Notes under the pieces: model-generated
What the model was told of the DNA's origin: nothing
What the model saw: only the letters and a program-made list of their open reading frames with translations
The model's database searches: none
Position numbers and translations under genes: made by a program
Origin: Arthrobacter_H rhombi
Lineage (GTDB): Bacteria; Actinomycetota; Actinomycetes; Actinomycetales; Micrococcaceae
Length of the DNA stretch: 64,000 nucleotides
Direction of reading: 5' to 3'
NCBI RefSeq assembly: GCF_039526245.1
Contig: NZ_BAAAIV010000012.1
Location: forward strand, 62,001-126,000
Part shown: piece after piece, positions 1 through 8,117 of the stretch
Position numbering within the stretch: position 1 is the stretch's first letter
How the letters are laid out: the number at the start of each line of letters is the position of its first letter

Positions 1-549
1 ATCTACGCAGCACTAAGCGCGGCTGAGGGCAAGGTAAACCCCCTCGTCCCCAATATCTGGGAAATCGCACTGACGCTGGTGACCTTCCTCGTTCTGCTGT
101 ACATCGTCAACAAGTTTGTCGTTCCGGCATTCGAGAAGACGTATGAGGAACGCTCCGCAGCCATCGAGGGCGGCATTGCCAAGGCAGAAGCCGCACAGGC
201 GGAAGCCAACGCAGCCCTCGACGAGTACAAGCAGCAGCTGCTGGACGCCCGCACGGAAGCCAATCGCATCCGCGAGGAAGCCCGTGCAGAAGGTTCCAAG
301 ATCTTGGCCGACCTCAAGGAGAAGGCGGCGGCTGAGTCCGCACGCATCACCGAACAGGCTCACGTCCAGATCGAGGCCGAGCGCCAGGCCGCCGTCGTTT
401 CCCTGCGGGGAGAAGTCGGAACGCTGGCAACCCAGCTCGCCAGCCGCATCGTGGGCGAATCGCTCAACGATGATGCACGCTCCGCACGCGTGGTCGATCG
501 CTTCCTGAGCGACCTCGAGAACCAGCAGAGCGCAGGTGCATCGAACTAA
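1..549 (+). CDS. atpF: F0F1 ATP synthase subunit b (5' end outside the window)
   Basis: Subunit b is the peripheral stalk of ATP synthase, joining the membrane a/c complex to delta and the catalytic head. The frame is already open at base 1, so the true start lies upstream; 182 residues are visible. An N-terminal membrane segment (roughly visible residues 20-40, ending ILYIVNKF-like LLYIVNKFV) is followed by a long charged, Ala/Glu/Arg-rich helix typical of the b-subunit dimer stalk, with the family-like ERSAAIEGGIAKAEAAQAEA stretch. It overlaps atpH by one base (TAATG), which implies translational coupling. The identity is secure from sequence and operon position. atpB and atpE are expected just upstream, outside the window. 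Confidence 0.95.
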   Translation: MYAALSAAEGKVNPLVPNIWEIALTLVTFLVLLYIVNKFVVPAFEKTYEERSAAIEGGIAKAEAAQAEANAALDEYKQQLLDARTEANRIREEARAEGSKILADLKEKAAAESARITEQAHVQIEAERQAAVVSLRGEVGTLATQLASRIVGESLNDDARSARVVDRFLSDLENQQSAGASN

Positions 550-1364
550 TGGCAGGTGTATCGAGCCAGTCGTTGGCCGCCGCACAGTCCGAGCTGGAGG
601 CAAAACTGCCCTCGGCCGACCTGGCGCTGGCCACGGACCTCTTCAACGTGTTGGGCGTCTTGGATTCCAATGCCGGTTTGCGCCGCGCATTGACGGATCC
701 GTCGCGCAGCACCGAGGAAAAGACCGCCCTGACGTCCCGGCTGCTGCAGGGAAAGGTCTCCCCGGAGGCCCAGTCCATCGTGGCCGGTCTCGCCGGTTCC
801 CGGTGGGGCTCGGCACGTGACATCGGCGATGCACTCGAAACGCTGGCCGCAACCGTGGCCATCAGCGTGGCAGAGCGCCAGGCCGAAGGACCCACGGGGC
901 TCGAAGCCTTGGAGGAAGACCTCTTCGGCTTCATCCGGGTTGTGGGGTCCAGTCATGATCTGCAGCGCGCCCTTGACGACCCGCAGGCCTCGGCCGATGC
1001 CAAGCGCACTCTTGCGCTGAAGGTTTCGCCGCAGGCCGGCGAGGCGGCGAGGGTCCTGATCGCACAGGCCGTTGAATCCCCCCGGGGACTGAAGCCTGCT
1101 GCCCTCGTGCAGAAGTTCGTGGAGTTGGTGGCCAAGCGCCAGCAGCGGTGGATTGCGCAAGTCAGCGCCACCCGTCCGTTGACTGACGATCAGTTCAACC
1201 GACTGCAGGCCGGGCTCAACAAGCTCTACGGACGCGATCTGAAGATCAACGCCGCAGTGGATCCATCACTAGTTGGAGGAATCCGGGTAGTCGTCGGTGA
1301 CGAGGTTGTTGACGCAACCGCCGCCACACGCCTCGCGGAACTCCGCCGTCGGCTGGCCGGCTAG
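549..1364 (+). CDS. atpH: F0F1 ATP synthase subunit delta
   Basis: Delta (the OSCP equivalent) binds the top of the alpha3beta3 head and anchors the b stalk. The protein has 271 residues, about 90 more than the E. coli subunit, as is usual in Micrococcaceae; it is not the b-delta fusion seen in mycobacteria, since a separate atpF precedes it. The C-terminal part carries the OSCP signature region (DLKINAAVDPSLVGGIRVVV, roughly residues 230-250). The ATG overlaps the atpF stop codon by one base. A GC-rich hairpin begins on the last base of its own stop codon, before atpA. Identity is secure. Confidence 0.95.
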   Translation: MAGVSSQSLAAAQSELEAKLPSADLALATDLFNVLGVLDSNAGLRRALTDPSRSTEEKTALTSRLLQGKVSPEAQSIVAGLAGSRWGSARDIGDALETLAATVAISVAERQAEGPTGLEALEEDLFGFIRVVGSSHDLQRALDDPQASADAKRTLALKVSPQAGEAARVLIAQAVESPRGLKPAALVQKFVELVAKRQQRWIAQVSATRPLTDDQFNRLQAGLNKLYGRDLKINAAVDPSLVGGIRVVVGDEVVDATAATRLAELRRRLAG

Positions 1365-1381
1365 CCCTCCCTCGGGAGGGC
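1364..1381 (+). other. intercistronic stem-loop between atpH and atpA
   Basis: A perfect inverted repeat (GCCCTCC / GGAGGGC around a CTCG loop) starts on the last base of the atpH stop codon. There is no T-run after it and the operon continues, so a transcription terminator is unlikely. An mRNA processing or stability element that adjusts subunit stoichiometry is a reasonable guess; the function is inferred only. Confidence 0.5.
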
Positions 1382-1474
1382 GGCCCGCCGCCGACACCAC
1401 AGACTGAATCAAACCCCGGTTTCCACCAATCAGCACCGGTCGGGAACCACAATCTAGGAGAGCAGGGACTGCAG

Positions 1475-3112
1475 ATGGCCGAATTGACCATCAACGCCGA
1501 TGACGTCCGCAACGCCTTGACCGACTTCGCCGCGTCCTATGAACCGGGCAACGCGCAGCGTGTCGAGGTGGGTCGCGTGACCACGGCTAGTGACGGCATT
1601 GCAAAGGTGGAGGGTCTTCCCTCCGTCATGGCCAACGAGCTGCTTCGTTTTGAAGACGGCACGCTGGGACTGGCACAGAACCTCGACACCCGCGAAATCG
1701 GTGTTGTCGTCCTCGGCGACTTCGCCGGGATCGAAGAGGGCCAGGAAGTACACCGCACGGGCGAGATCCTTTCGGTCCCCGTCGGTGACAACTTCCTGGG
1801 CCGCGTCGTGGACCCGCTGGGCATGCCCATCGACGATCTGGGCGAAATCGAGGCAGAGGGCCGTCGTCCGCTGGAGCTCCAGGCTCCCGGCGTGACGCAG
1901 CGCCAGTCCGTCGGCGAGCCGATGCAGACCGGTATGAAGGCCATCGACGCCATGATCCCGGTCGGCCGTGGCCAGCGTCAGCTGATCATTGGCGACCGCC
2001 AGACGGGCAAGACCGCACTGGCCGTCGACACCATCATCAACCAGAAGGCCAACTGGGCCTCCGGCGATATCTCCAAGCAGGTGCGCTGCATCTACGTGGC
2101 CATCGGCCAGAAGGCTTCGACGATCGCTTCGGTTCGCCAGTCGCTCGAAGAGCACGGCGCCATGGAGTACACCACCATCGTGGCCTCCCCGGCTTCCGAC
2201 CCGGCCGGCTTCAAGTACCTGGCACCCTACGCAGGTTCGGCCATTGGCCAGCACTGGATGTACGGCGGCAAGCACGTCCTCATCGTGTTTGACGACCTCT
2301 CCAAGCAGGCCGAAGCATACCGCGCCGTCTCCCTGCTCCTGCGCCGTCCGCCGGGACGCGAGGCATACCCGGGTGACGTCTTCTACCTGCACTCCCGTCT
2401 GCTCGAACGTTGCGCCAAGCTCTCCGACGAGCTCGGTGCAGGCTCGATGACCGGCCTGCCGATCATTGAAACCAAGGCAAATGACGTATCGGCCTACATC
2501 CCGACGAACGTCATCTCCATCACCGATGGCCAGATTTTCCTGCAGTCGGATCTCTTCAACGCCAACCAGCGTCCGGCAGTTGACGTGGGCATCTCCGTGT
2601 CGCGCGTCGGCGGTTCGGCGCAGATCAAGGCCATGAAGAAGGTTTCGGGCACGCTGAAGCTCGAGCTGGCGCAGTACCGCGACATGCAGGCCTTCGCGAT
2701 GTTCGCCTCCGATCTGGATGCCGCGACCAAGCAGCAGCTCACCCGTGGTGCGCGTCTGATGGAACTGCTCAAGCAGGGCCAGTACGCCCCGTACCCGGTC
2801 GAGGACCAGGTGGTCTCCGTCTGGGCCGGCACCAACGGACACCTGGATGCCGTCCCCGTTGAGGACGTCCGCCGCTTCGAGCAGGAGTTCATCGAACACC
2901 TGCGCAACCGCACCGACGTGCTCACCACGATTGCCCAGACAGGCAAGCTGGAGGACTCGACGGTCGAGGCGCTGAAGTCCAATGTCGAGGACTTCAAGCA
3001 GGGCTTCTTCGGCCACGGCGGGGACCAGCTGGTCAACGCAGGACACGAAGAGCACGACGCCCTCGGTGAAGAGAACGTCGACCAGGAAAAGATCGTCAAG
3101 CAGAAGCGCTGA
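1475..3112 (+). CDS. atpA: F0F1 ATP synthase subunit alpha
   Basis: Alpha is the non-catalytic nucleotide-binding subunit of F1. The 545-residue protein has the beta-barrel domain with DGIAKVEGLPSVMANELL near residues 35-55, a Walker A motif GDRQTGKT near 173-180, and the alpha-subunit signature PAVDVGISVSRVGGSAQ near 368-384. The C-terminus has a charged tail (EEHDALGEENVDQEKIVKQKR) longer than in E. coli, common in actinobacteria. Purine-rich AGGAG lies upstream of the ATG at 1475. The gene is flanked by hairpin-bearing spacers of 110 and 71 bases. Identity is secure. Confidence 0.97.
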   Translation: MAELTINADDVRNALTDFAASYEPGNAQRVEVGRVTTASDGIAKVEGLPSVMANELLRFEDGTLGLAQNLDTREIGVVVLGDFAGIEEGQEVHRTGEILSVPVGDNFLGRVVDPLGMPIDDLGEIEAEGRRPLELQAPGVTQRQSVGEPMQTGMKAIDAMIPVGRGQRQLIIGDRQTGKTALAVDTIINQKANWASGDISKQVRCIYVAIGQKASTIASVRQSLEEHGAMEYTTIVASPASDPAGFKYLAPYAGSAIGQHWMYGGKHVLIVFDDLSKQAEAYRAVSLLLRRPPGREAYPGDVFYLHSRLLERCAKLSDELGAGSMTGLPIIETKANDVSAYIPTNVISITDGQIFLQSDLFNANQRPAVDVGISVSRVGGSAQIKAMKKVSGTLKLELAQYRDMQAFAMFASDLDAATKQQLTRGARLMELLKQGQYAPYPVEDQVVSVWAGTNGHLDAVPVEDVRRFEQEFIEHLRNRTDVLTTIAQTGKLEDSTVEALKSNVEDFKQGFFGHGGDQLVNAGHEEHDALGEENVDQEKIVKQKR

Positions 3113-3124
3113 CGTTCTCCGTGA

Positions 3125-3159
3125 GGTGGTGGCGGGGCCCCTCGGGCCCGGCCACCACC
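3125..3159 (+). other. intercistronic stem-loop between atpA and atpG
   Basis: Arms GGTGGTGGC and GCCACCACC enclose a second short stem (GGGCCC/GGGCCC) in the 71-base atpA-atpG spacer. No poly-T tract follows and the atpG ribosome site (AGGAAAGGA) comes just after, so this looks like an mRNA processing or stability structure within a continuing operon rather than a terminator. Confidence 0.45.
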
Positions 3160-3183
3160 ACCACGGACTAGGAAAGGATAAAC

Positions 3184-4074
3184 ATGGGAGCCCAGATTCG
3201 GGTCTACCGCCAGAAGATCGCCTCGACATCGTCGATGGGCAAGATCTTCAAGGCGATGGAACTGATCGCCACTTCCCGCATTGGCAAGGCCCGTAGCCGC
3301 GTGTCGGCCTCGTTGCCCTACGCCCGTGCGATTACCCGTGCCGTTTCTGCCGTCGCGTCCCAGTCCGAGGTCGACCACCCCTTGACCAGCGAGCCGGATC
3401 AGATCCGCCGCTCGGCGGTCCTGGTGATGACGTCCGACCGTGGTCTGGCTGGTGCCTACTCGGTCAGCGCCATCAAGCAGGCCGAGGCACTGAACGAATT
3501 GCTGCGCGCCGAAGGCAAGGAAGTCAGCACCTACATCGTCGGACGCAAGGCCCAGGCCTACTACGACTTCCGCAACCGCGATTATGCGCGGGTGTGGACC
3601 GGGGATACCGACGCGCCGAAGTTCGAGACGGCACGCGAGATCGGCGAGGCGCTGCTTGAGGCCTTCAACACGCCGTACGAAGAAGGAGGCGTGGAGGAGA
3701 TCCACGTCGTCTTCACGCAGTTCAAGTCCATGGTCCTCCAGGAACCAACCGTCATCCGGTTGCTGCCCTTGGAGGTCGTGGAGGAGGAAGTGGCCCAGGA
3801 AAGCGACCTGCTGCCGCTGTACGAGTACGAACCGGAGCCCGAACAGGTCCTGGACGCACTCCTGCCGCGTTACATCGAGTCCCGCATCTTTGCAGCATTG
3901 CTGCAGTCGGCTGCATCCGAGTTGGCAGCACGCCAGCGCGCGATGAAGGCGGCCGGTGACAACGCCAACGAGCTGATCAAGAAGTACACGCGACTTCGGA
4001 ACAATGCCCGTCAGGCCGAAATCACCCAGGAACTGTCGGAAATCGTGGCAGGCGCCGACGCGCTCAGCGCGTAG
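3184..4074 (+). CDS. atpG: F0F1 ATP synthase subunit gamma
   Basis: Gamma is the rotating central shaft of F1. The 296-residue protein starts MGAQIRVYRQKIASTSSMGKI, the conserved N-terminal helix (R-x-Y-R-x-K-I), and ends with the matching C-terminal helix (AMKAAGDNANELIKKYTRLRNNARQAEITQELSEIVAGA). The central segment has the expected VLVMTSDRGLAGAYS motif. The start ATG has a good AGGAAAGGA ribosome site. There is an acidic insertion around residues 200-225 (EEEVAQESDLLPLYEYEPEPE), as in other actinobacterial gammas. Identity is secure. Confidence 0.97.
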   Translation: MGAQIRVYRQKIASTSSMGKIFKAMELIATSRIGKARSRVSASLPYARAITRAVSAVASQSEVDHPLTSEPDQIRRSAVLVMTSDRGLAGAYSVSAIKQAEALNELLRAEGKEVSTYIVGRKAQAYYDFRNRDYARVWTGDTDAPKFETAREIGEALLEAFNTPYEEGGVEEIHVVFTQFKSMVLQEPTVIRLLPLEVVEEEVAQESDLLPLYEYEPEPEQVLDALLPRYIESRIFAALLQSAASELAARQRAMKAAGDNANELIKKYTRLRNNARQAEITQELSEIVAGADALSA

Positions 4075-4131
4075 CAGCCGGCCGATCACCATTTACCCCC
4101 ACGCTCTAGACATACAAGCGAAGTGAGAGAG

Positions 4132-5586
4132 ATGACTGCCCAACTAAACGAGCAGGGAACCGCTGCCGCAGCCCCGGGTTCAACCGGGCGCATTGCACGC
4201 GTCATCGGTCCGGTCGTCGACGTCGAATTTCCGGCCGATGCCCTTCCCGCCATGTACAACGCCCTGACCGCCGACATCACGCTGAATGGCGAGACGCACA
4301 CGGTCACCTTCGAGACCAGCCAGCACCTCGGCGACAACGTCGTGCGCGCCATCTCCCTGCAGGCCACTGACGGACTCGTCCGCGGTGCCGTGGTGCAGGA
4401 CACCGGCGCCTCGATCTCCGTCCCCGTTGGCGACGGCGTCAAGGGACACATCTTCAACGTTCTCGGCGAGCCGCTAGACGTGGATGCCTCGGAGCTGCAG
4501 ATCAGCGAACGCTGGCCCATCCACCGCAAGGCCCCGGCCTTTGCGAGCCTGGAATCCTCCACCGAGATCCTCGAGACCGGCATCAAGTCGATCGACCTTC
4601 TCACCCCCTACATCCAGGGCGGCAAGATCGGCCTGTTCGGCGGTGCAGGTGTCGGCAAGACCGTGCTGATCCAGGAAATGATCACCCGTGTCGCACGCAA
4701 CTTCGGTGGCACCTCGGTGTTCGCCGGTGTCGGCGAGCGTACCCGTGAGGGCAACGACCTCTGGGTTGAAATGGAAGAGTCCGGTGTTCTGAAGGACACC
4801 GCCCTCGTCTTCGGCCAGATGGATGAGCCGCCGGGAACGCGCCTGCGCGTTGCGCTGTCGGCGCTGACCATGGCGGAATACTTCCGCGATGTGCAGAACC
4901 AGGACGTGCTGTTGTTCATCGACAACATCTTCCGCTTCACGCAGGCCGGTTCCGAGGTGTCGACCCTTCTGGGTCGCATGCCTTCGGCCGTGGGCTACCA
5001 GCCGAACCTCGCCGATGAGATGGGCACCCTCCAGGAGCGCATCACCTCCACGAAGGGCCACTCCATCACCTCGATGCAGGCCATCTACGTTCCAGCAGAT
5101 GACTACACCGACCCGGCGCCGGCCACCACGTTCGCCCACTTGGATGCGACCACGGAACTTTCCCGTGAAATCGCCTCCCGTGGCCTGTACCCGGCCATCG
5201 ACCCGCTGACGTCCACGTCGCGCATCCTCGACCCGCAGTATGTGGGCCAGGCGCACTACGACACGGCAGTCCGCGTCAAGTCGATCCTGCAGAAGAACAA
5301 GGAACTCCAGGACATCATCGCGATCCTGGGTGTCGACGAGCTGTCGGAAGAAGACAAGATCGTCGTCTCCCGCGCGCGCCGTATCCAGCAGTTCCTGTCG
5401 CAGAACACCTACACCGCCAAGCAGTTCACTGGCGTGGAGGGCTCGACCGTTTCCATCAAGGACACGATCGAGGGCTTCAAGGCCATCTGCGACGGCGACC
5501 TCGACCACATCGCCGAGCAGGCCTTCTTCAACATTGGCGGACTCGACGATGTCGAGCGCCAGTGGGCCGAAATCCAGGGCAAGTAG
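4132..5586 (+). CDS. atpD: F0F1 ATP synthase subunit beta
   Basis: Beta carries the catalytic sites of ATP synthase. Visible are RIARVIGPVVDVEFP near the N-terminus, Walker A GGAGVGKT near residues 169-176, the GERTREGNDLW catalytic segment, Walker B LLFIDNIFRF, and the family signature PAIDPLTSTSR. The frame extends back to a GTG at 4123, but ATG 4132 gives MTAQLNEQG and matches the usual start of related proteins; the purine-rich GAGAGAG would then lie in the leader. Length from 4132 is 484 residues, normal for the family. Confidence 0.96.
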   Translation: MTAQLNEQGTAAAAPGSTGRIARVIGPVVDVEFPADALPAMYNALTADITLNGETHTVTFETSQHLGDNVVRAISLQATDGLVRGAVVQDTGASISVPVGDGVKGHIFNVLGEPLDVDASELQISERWPIHRKAPAFASLESSTEILETGIKSIDLLTPYIQGGKIGLFGGAGVGKTVLIQEMITRVARNFGGTSVFAGVGERTREGNDLWVEMEESGVLKDTALVFGQMDEPPGTRLRVALSALTMAEYFRDVQNQDVLLFIDNIFRFTQAGSEVSTLLGRMPSAVGYQPNLADEMGTLQERITSTKGHSITSMQAIYVPADDYTDPAPATTFAHLDATTELSREIASRGLYPAIDPLTSTSRILDPQYVGQAHYDTAVRVKSILQKNKELQDIIAILGVDELSEEDKIVVSRARRIQQFLSQNTYTAKQFTGVEGSTVSIKDTIEGFKAICDGDLDHIAEQAFFNIGGLDDVERQWAEIQGK

Positions 5587-5588
5587 CC

Positions 5589-5873
5589 ATGGCCGAACTC
5601 GAAGTCGAAATCGTCGCTGCCGACCACTTCGTGTGGTCGGGTGCGGCGACCCTGGTCAAGGCACGTACCAGCGATGGCGAGATCGGCGTCATGCCCGGGC
5701 ACAGCCCGGTCCTGGCGATCCTCGCAGCCGGAGAATTGGCCATTACGCCCACCAACGGCTCGCGGTTCACCATCCAGGCAGAAGGCGGTTTCTTCTCGGT
5801 CGACAAGGACCGGGTCGTCATCGTGGCTGACAACGCGCAGATGGACGATTCCGCCTCGGCAGGAAACCGATAG
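5589..5873 (+). CDS. atpC: F0F1 ATP synthase subunit epsilon, short form
   Basis: Epsilon sits on the gamma shaft. The beta-sandwich domain is complete (MAELEVEIVAADHFVWSG, then GEIGVMPGHSPVLAIL near residues 35-50). The protein stops at 94 residues, soon after the sandwich (DKDRVVIVADNAQMDD), so the C-terminal two-helix domain that blocks ATP hydrolysis in E. coli and Bacillus is missing. Such short epsilons occur in related actinobacteria. ATG 5589 is two bases after the atpD stop, indicating tight coupling. The stop is followed within eight bases by the next gene. Confidence 0.94.
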   Translation: MAELEVEIVAADHFVWSGAATLVKARTSDGEIGVMPGHSPVLAILAAGELAITPTNGSRFTIQAEGGFFSVDKDRVVIVADNAQMDDSASAGNR

Positions 5874-5880
5874 TCCGCCG

Positions 5881-6312
5881 TTGAACTCCTTGGGCCTTCC
5901 CGTGATCATCCTGGCGGTAGCCCTGCTACTGCTGGTCATGATTTTGGGTGCCATGGGGGTCCGCCGCCTTCAATTGCGGCGGGCCCTGGGTACCTTCGAC
6001 GCCTCCATCTCCACGACCTCCGGGAAGTGGATGATGGGGGTTTGTCGTTATACGGCGACCGAACTGGAATTCCTGCGGCTGTTCTCCGTCACGCCGGTTC
6101 CCCGGCATCGTTTCACCCGCACCGCACTCCAGCTCACCGGCTGGCGCGAATCGGAGGTGGGGGAGCGGACCCGGATCCAACCAGGCGCCGTTGTCGTGTC
6201 ACTGGTGGCCGATGGTGAGCCGGTGCTGCTGGCCATGGACTATGGCTCGTATACGGGCTTACGCAGCTGGGTCGAGGCTGGTCCTGTTGCCGGAGTCGGT
6301 ACCTGGCGCTGA
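5881..6312 (+). CDS. DUF2550 family single-pass membrane protein
   Basis: A 143-residue protein of the DUF2550 family, commonly the last gene of actinobacterial atp operons; its function is unknown. One N-terminal membrane helix (roughly residues 6-24, VIILAVALLLLVMILGAMGV) is followed by a basic region and a cytoplasmic domain containing GKWMMGVCRYTATELEFLRLFS and LTGWRESEVGE. The best start is TTG 5881, seven bases after the atpC stop; upstream codons in this frame belong to the atpC shadow. The position suggests co-transcription with atp genes, but a role in ATP synthase is not shown. A strong hairpin follows. Confidence 0.85.
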   Translation: MNSLGLPVIILAVALLLLVMILGAMGVRRLQLRRALGTFDASISTTSGKWMMGVCRYTATELEFLRLFSVTPVPRHRFTRTALQLTGWRESEVGERTRIQPGAVVVSLVADGEPVLLAMDYGSYTGLRSWVEAGPVAGVGTWR

Positions 6313-6332
6313 TCGGTATTCTCCACCTCGCG

Positions 6333-6368
6333 ACAATGGCGCGCACCCCGCGGGGTGCGCGCCATTGT
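6333..6368. terminator. bidirectional terminator between the atp operon and csp
   Basis: A perfect 18-base inverted repeat with no loop bases between the arms (ACAATGGCGCGCACCCCG and its complement) lies between the convergent DUF2550 gene and the cold-shock gene. Stem strength and placement fit a two-way terminator. Confidence 0.85.
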
Positions 6369-6405
6369 TCTTGGGTCACTGGCTCTCAGGAGGCCAGCGG
6401 ATCAG

Positions 6406-6609
6406 TTAGATTCCGACAACTCCCGTCGCCTGGGGGCCCTTGGCTCCCTGGCCGATCTCGAACTCGACGCGCTGGTTTTCCTCCAGCGTGCGGAAGCCGT
6501 TGCTTTCGATTTCCGAGTAGTGGACAAAGACATCGCCGTCAGCTTCGTCCGGTGTGATGAAACCGAAGCCCTTTTCAGCGTTGAACCACTTCACGGTGCC
6601 CTGCGCCAT
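6406..6609 (-). CDS. csp: cold-shock protein, CspA family
   Basis: A 67-residue single cold-shock domain, an RNA/single-stranded DNA chaperone. Both RNA-binding motifs are present: RNP1 KGFGFI near residues 13-18 and RNP2 VFVHY near 27-31, with the family start MAQGTVKWFN. AGGAG lies six bases before the ATG. The upstream region to 6817 is AT-richer than its surroundings and could hold a long leader. Whether it is cold-induced or constitutive cannot be told from sequence. Confidence 0.95.
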   Translation of the reverse strand: MAQGTVKWFNAEKGFGFITPDEADGDVFVHYSEIESNGFRTLEENQRVEFEIGQGAKGPQATGVVGI

Positions 6610-6766
6610 GTATTTCTCCTCATAGATGTGAAACTAACCGGTCGTGGCTCCTTGCCTCGTCCGGGCGGTACCGAAGTGGGAAGATGCCGGCCGGGGCCGA
6701 CGGGGCTTCGCACCCGCAACCTGCTTTGCGGGCATGAACATGACCAACACAAAGACTGAGTTGATC

Positions 6767-6784
6767 ATCACATATCGATGTGAT
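6767..6784. promoter_or_regulatory. palindrome in the csp upstream region
   Basis: Arms ATCACAT and ATGTGAT are separated by four bases, 158 bases upstream of csp and 33 bases past the nagA stop codon. On the minus strand it falls between a possible -35 (TTGAAT) and a possible -10 (GATGAT) for csp, so it may be an operator on that promoter. It is the reverse of the CRP arrangement, hence not a CRP site. Confidence 0.35.
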
Positions 6785-6817
6785 CTATTCAACGACAAAA
6801 GGATATTTGCCGGTGAA

Positions 6818-8053
6818 TTACGCGCGAACGGGCTCGAGCTGACGCCCATCGCGGAACACTGACACGAGCCGCAGATGGCGGTCCACGATGACCGCGTCGG
6901 CACTGAAGCCAACGTCGAGGGCGCCGACTTCGTCAGCCAGTCCGACCAGCTCGGCAGGTACCGATGTCGCCGAATGCACCGCCTGCTCCAGCGGGACTCC
7001 TCCCTCGACTGCCGATCTTACGACGTCGAGCATGGTGGACGTCCCACCGGCCAATGAGTTGCCGTCGGCCAGGCGCGCAGCGCCGCCGGTGACCACGACG
7101 TCCTGCGGCCCGAGGGTGTATCGACCATCGGCGAGGCCGGTGGCGGCCATGGAATCGGTGACCAACGCGATGGCGCCCGGGCCCAGCAGGGCGAAGACCA
7201 TGCGCACAGTGGCCGGATCCAGATGGACGCCGTCGGCAACCAGTTCGACGACGGCCTTGCCCTGGGCGGCAGCCTCCAGGCAGGCTGCCACCGGTCCGGG
7301 GGCCCGATGGTGCAGGGGTGGCATTCCGTTGAACAGGTGGGTGACCATGGCGCGTTCGGTGTATCCGTCGAATCCTGCCGACGAGAGCTCCTCCGTGGCT
7401 ACCTCCAGCGAGGCGGTCACCGTGGCGGCATCGGCGTCGGTGTGGCCAATGGCGGGCAGGACGCCGTGGGAGACCAACTGCTCGACGAGGGCATCCGTGC
7501 CGGCCAGCTCGGGGGCGTACGTCATGGAACGCAGCTGCCCCTGTGACCTGGCGACGAGTTCGTCGACGAAGTCGGGATCCGGCGCCCCGAGATGGGAAGG
7601 ATCCTGGGCGCCGCACCGGGCGGTGGAGAGAAACGGGCCCTCGGCATGCAGCCCCGCCAGGAGCTCTTGTTCGGCCAACGGAGCGAGAGCTTCGGCGGCC
7701 CTGAGCATGTCATCGCGTCCGGCGGTGACGAGGCTGGCCAGCAACGTGGTGGTGCCTGCCGCATGGAGGAAGCGGATGGCCCGTTTGGCGGCTTCGGGGT
7801 CTCCGCTGGGGAAGTCGGCACCGGCAGCCCCATGGCAGTGGACATCGACCAGTCCGGGGAGGATGGTGGCCCCGGCGGGGATACGGACCTCGGTGTAGGC
7901 CTCCGCTTCGGGCCACTGGGAAAACTCCTGGGGGGTCCCGACAAAGGAAATGCGGTCATCCTCGAAGGCGACGACGGCTTCCTCGGTGATCGTGCCCCCG
8001 GAGACGGTGCGGCCCCTCAGGGACAGACGGCTGGGTTCCTCGGTGGAAGTCAT
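6818..8053 (-). CDS. nagA: N-acetylglucosamine-6-phosphate deacetylase
   Basis: Converts GlcNAc-6-phosphate to glucosamine-6-phosphate and acetate, feeding chitin or cell-wall sugar into glycolysis or new wall. The 411-residue amidohydrolase shows the first metal motif VHCHGAAGADFPSGD near residues 73-87, the metal-ligand Glu in GLHAEGPFLS near 138-147, IGHTDAD near 197-203, HLFNGMPPLHHR near 239-250, and LVTDSMAATG with the catalytic Asp. No nagB, nagE or regulator gene adjoins it, so it stands alone here. ATG 8053 fits the usual N-terminus. Confidence 0.93.
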   Translation of the reverse strand: MTSTEEPSRLSLRGRTVSGGTITEEAVVAFEDDRISFVGTPQEFSQWPEAEAYTEVRIPAGATILPGLVDVHCHGAAGADFPSGDPEAAKRAIRFLHAAGTTTLLASLVTAGRDDMLRAAEALAPLAEQELLAGLHAEGPFLSTARCGAQDPSHLGAPDPDFVDELVARSQGQLRSMTYAPELAGTDALVEQLVSHGVLPAIGHTDADAATVTASLEVATEELSSAGFDGYTERAMVTHLFNGMPPLHHRAPGPVAACLEAAAQGKAVVELVADGVHLDPATVRMVFALLGPGAIALVTDSMAATGLADGRYTLGPQDVVVTGGAARLADGNSLAGGTSTMLDVVRSAVEGGVPLEQAVHSATSVPAELVGLADEVGALDVGFSADAVIVDRHLRLVSVFRDGRQLEPVRA

Positions 8054-8090
8054 GTTTCCAGCATATGGTCTGTGACCGCGGGCACCTAGG

Positions 8091-8107
8091 ACCCGGCGGC
8101 GCCGGGT
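8091..8107 (-). terminator. weak hairpin between nucS and nagA
   Basis: Arms ACCCGGC and GCCGGGT with a three-base loop lie just downstream of the nucS stop codon. There is no T-run on the minus strand, so termination there is uncertain. Confidence 0.3.
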
Positions 8108-8117
8108 GCAGGTGAGG

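Noticed and set aside
1454..3229. A 591-codon open frame antisense to atpA
   Set aside because: Its product has no recognisable domain, and atpA on the other strand is certain. High GC in codon position 3 opens long antisense frames throughout this window.
6767..6784. CRP-type cAMP receptor site
   Set aside because: The arms are in TCACA-N6-TGTGA order, the reverse of the CRP arrangement TGTGA-N6-TCACA.
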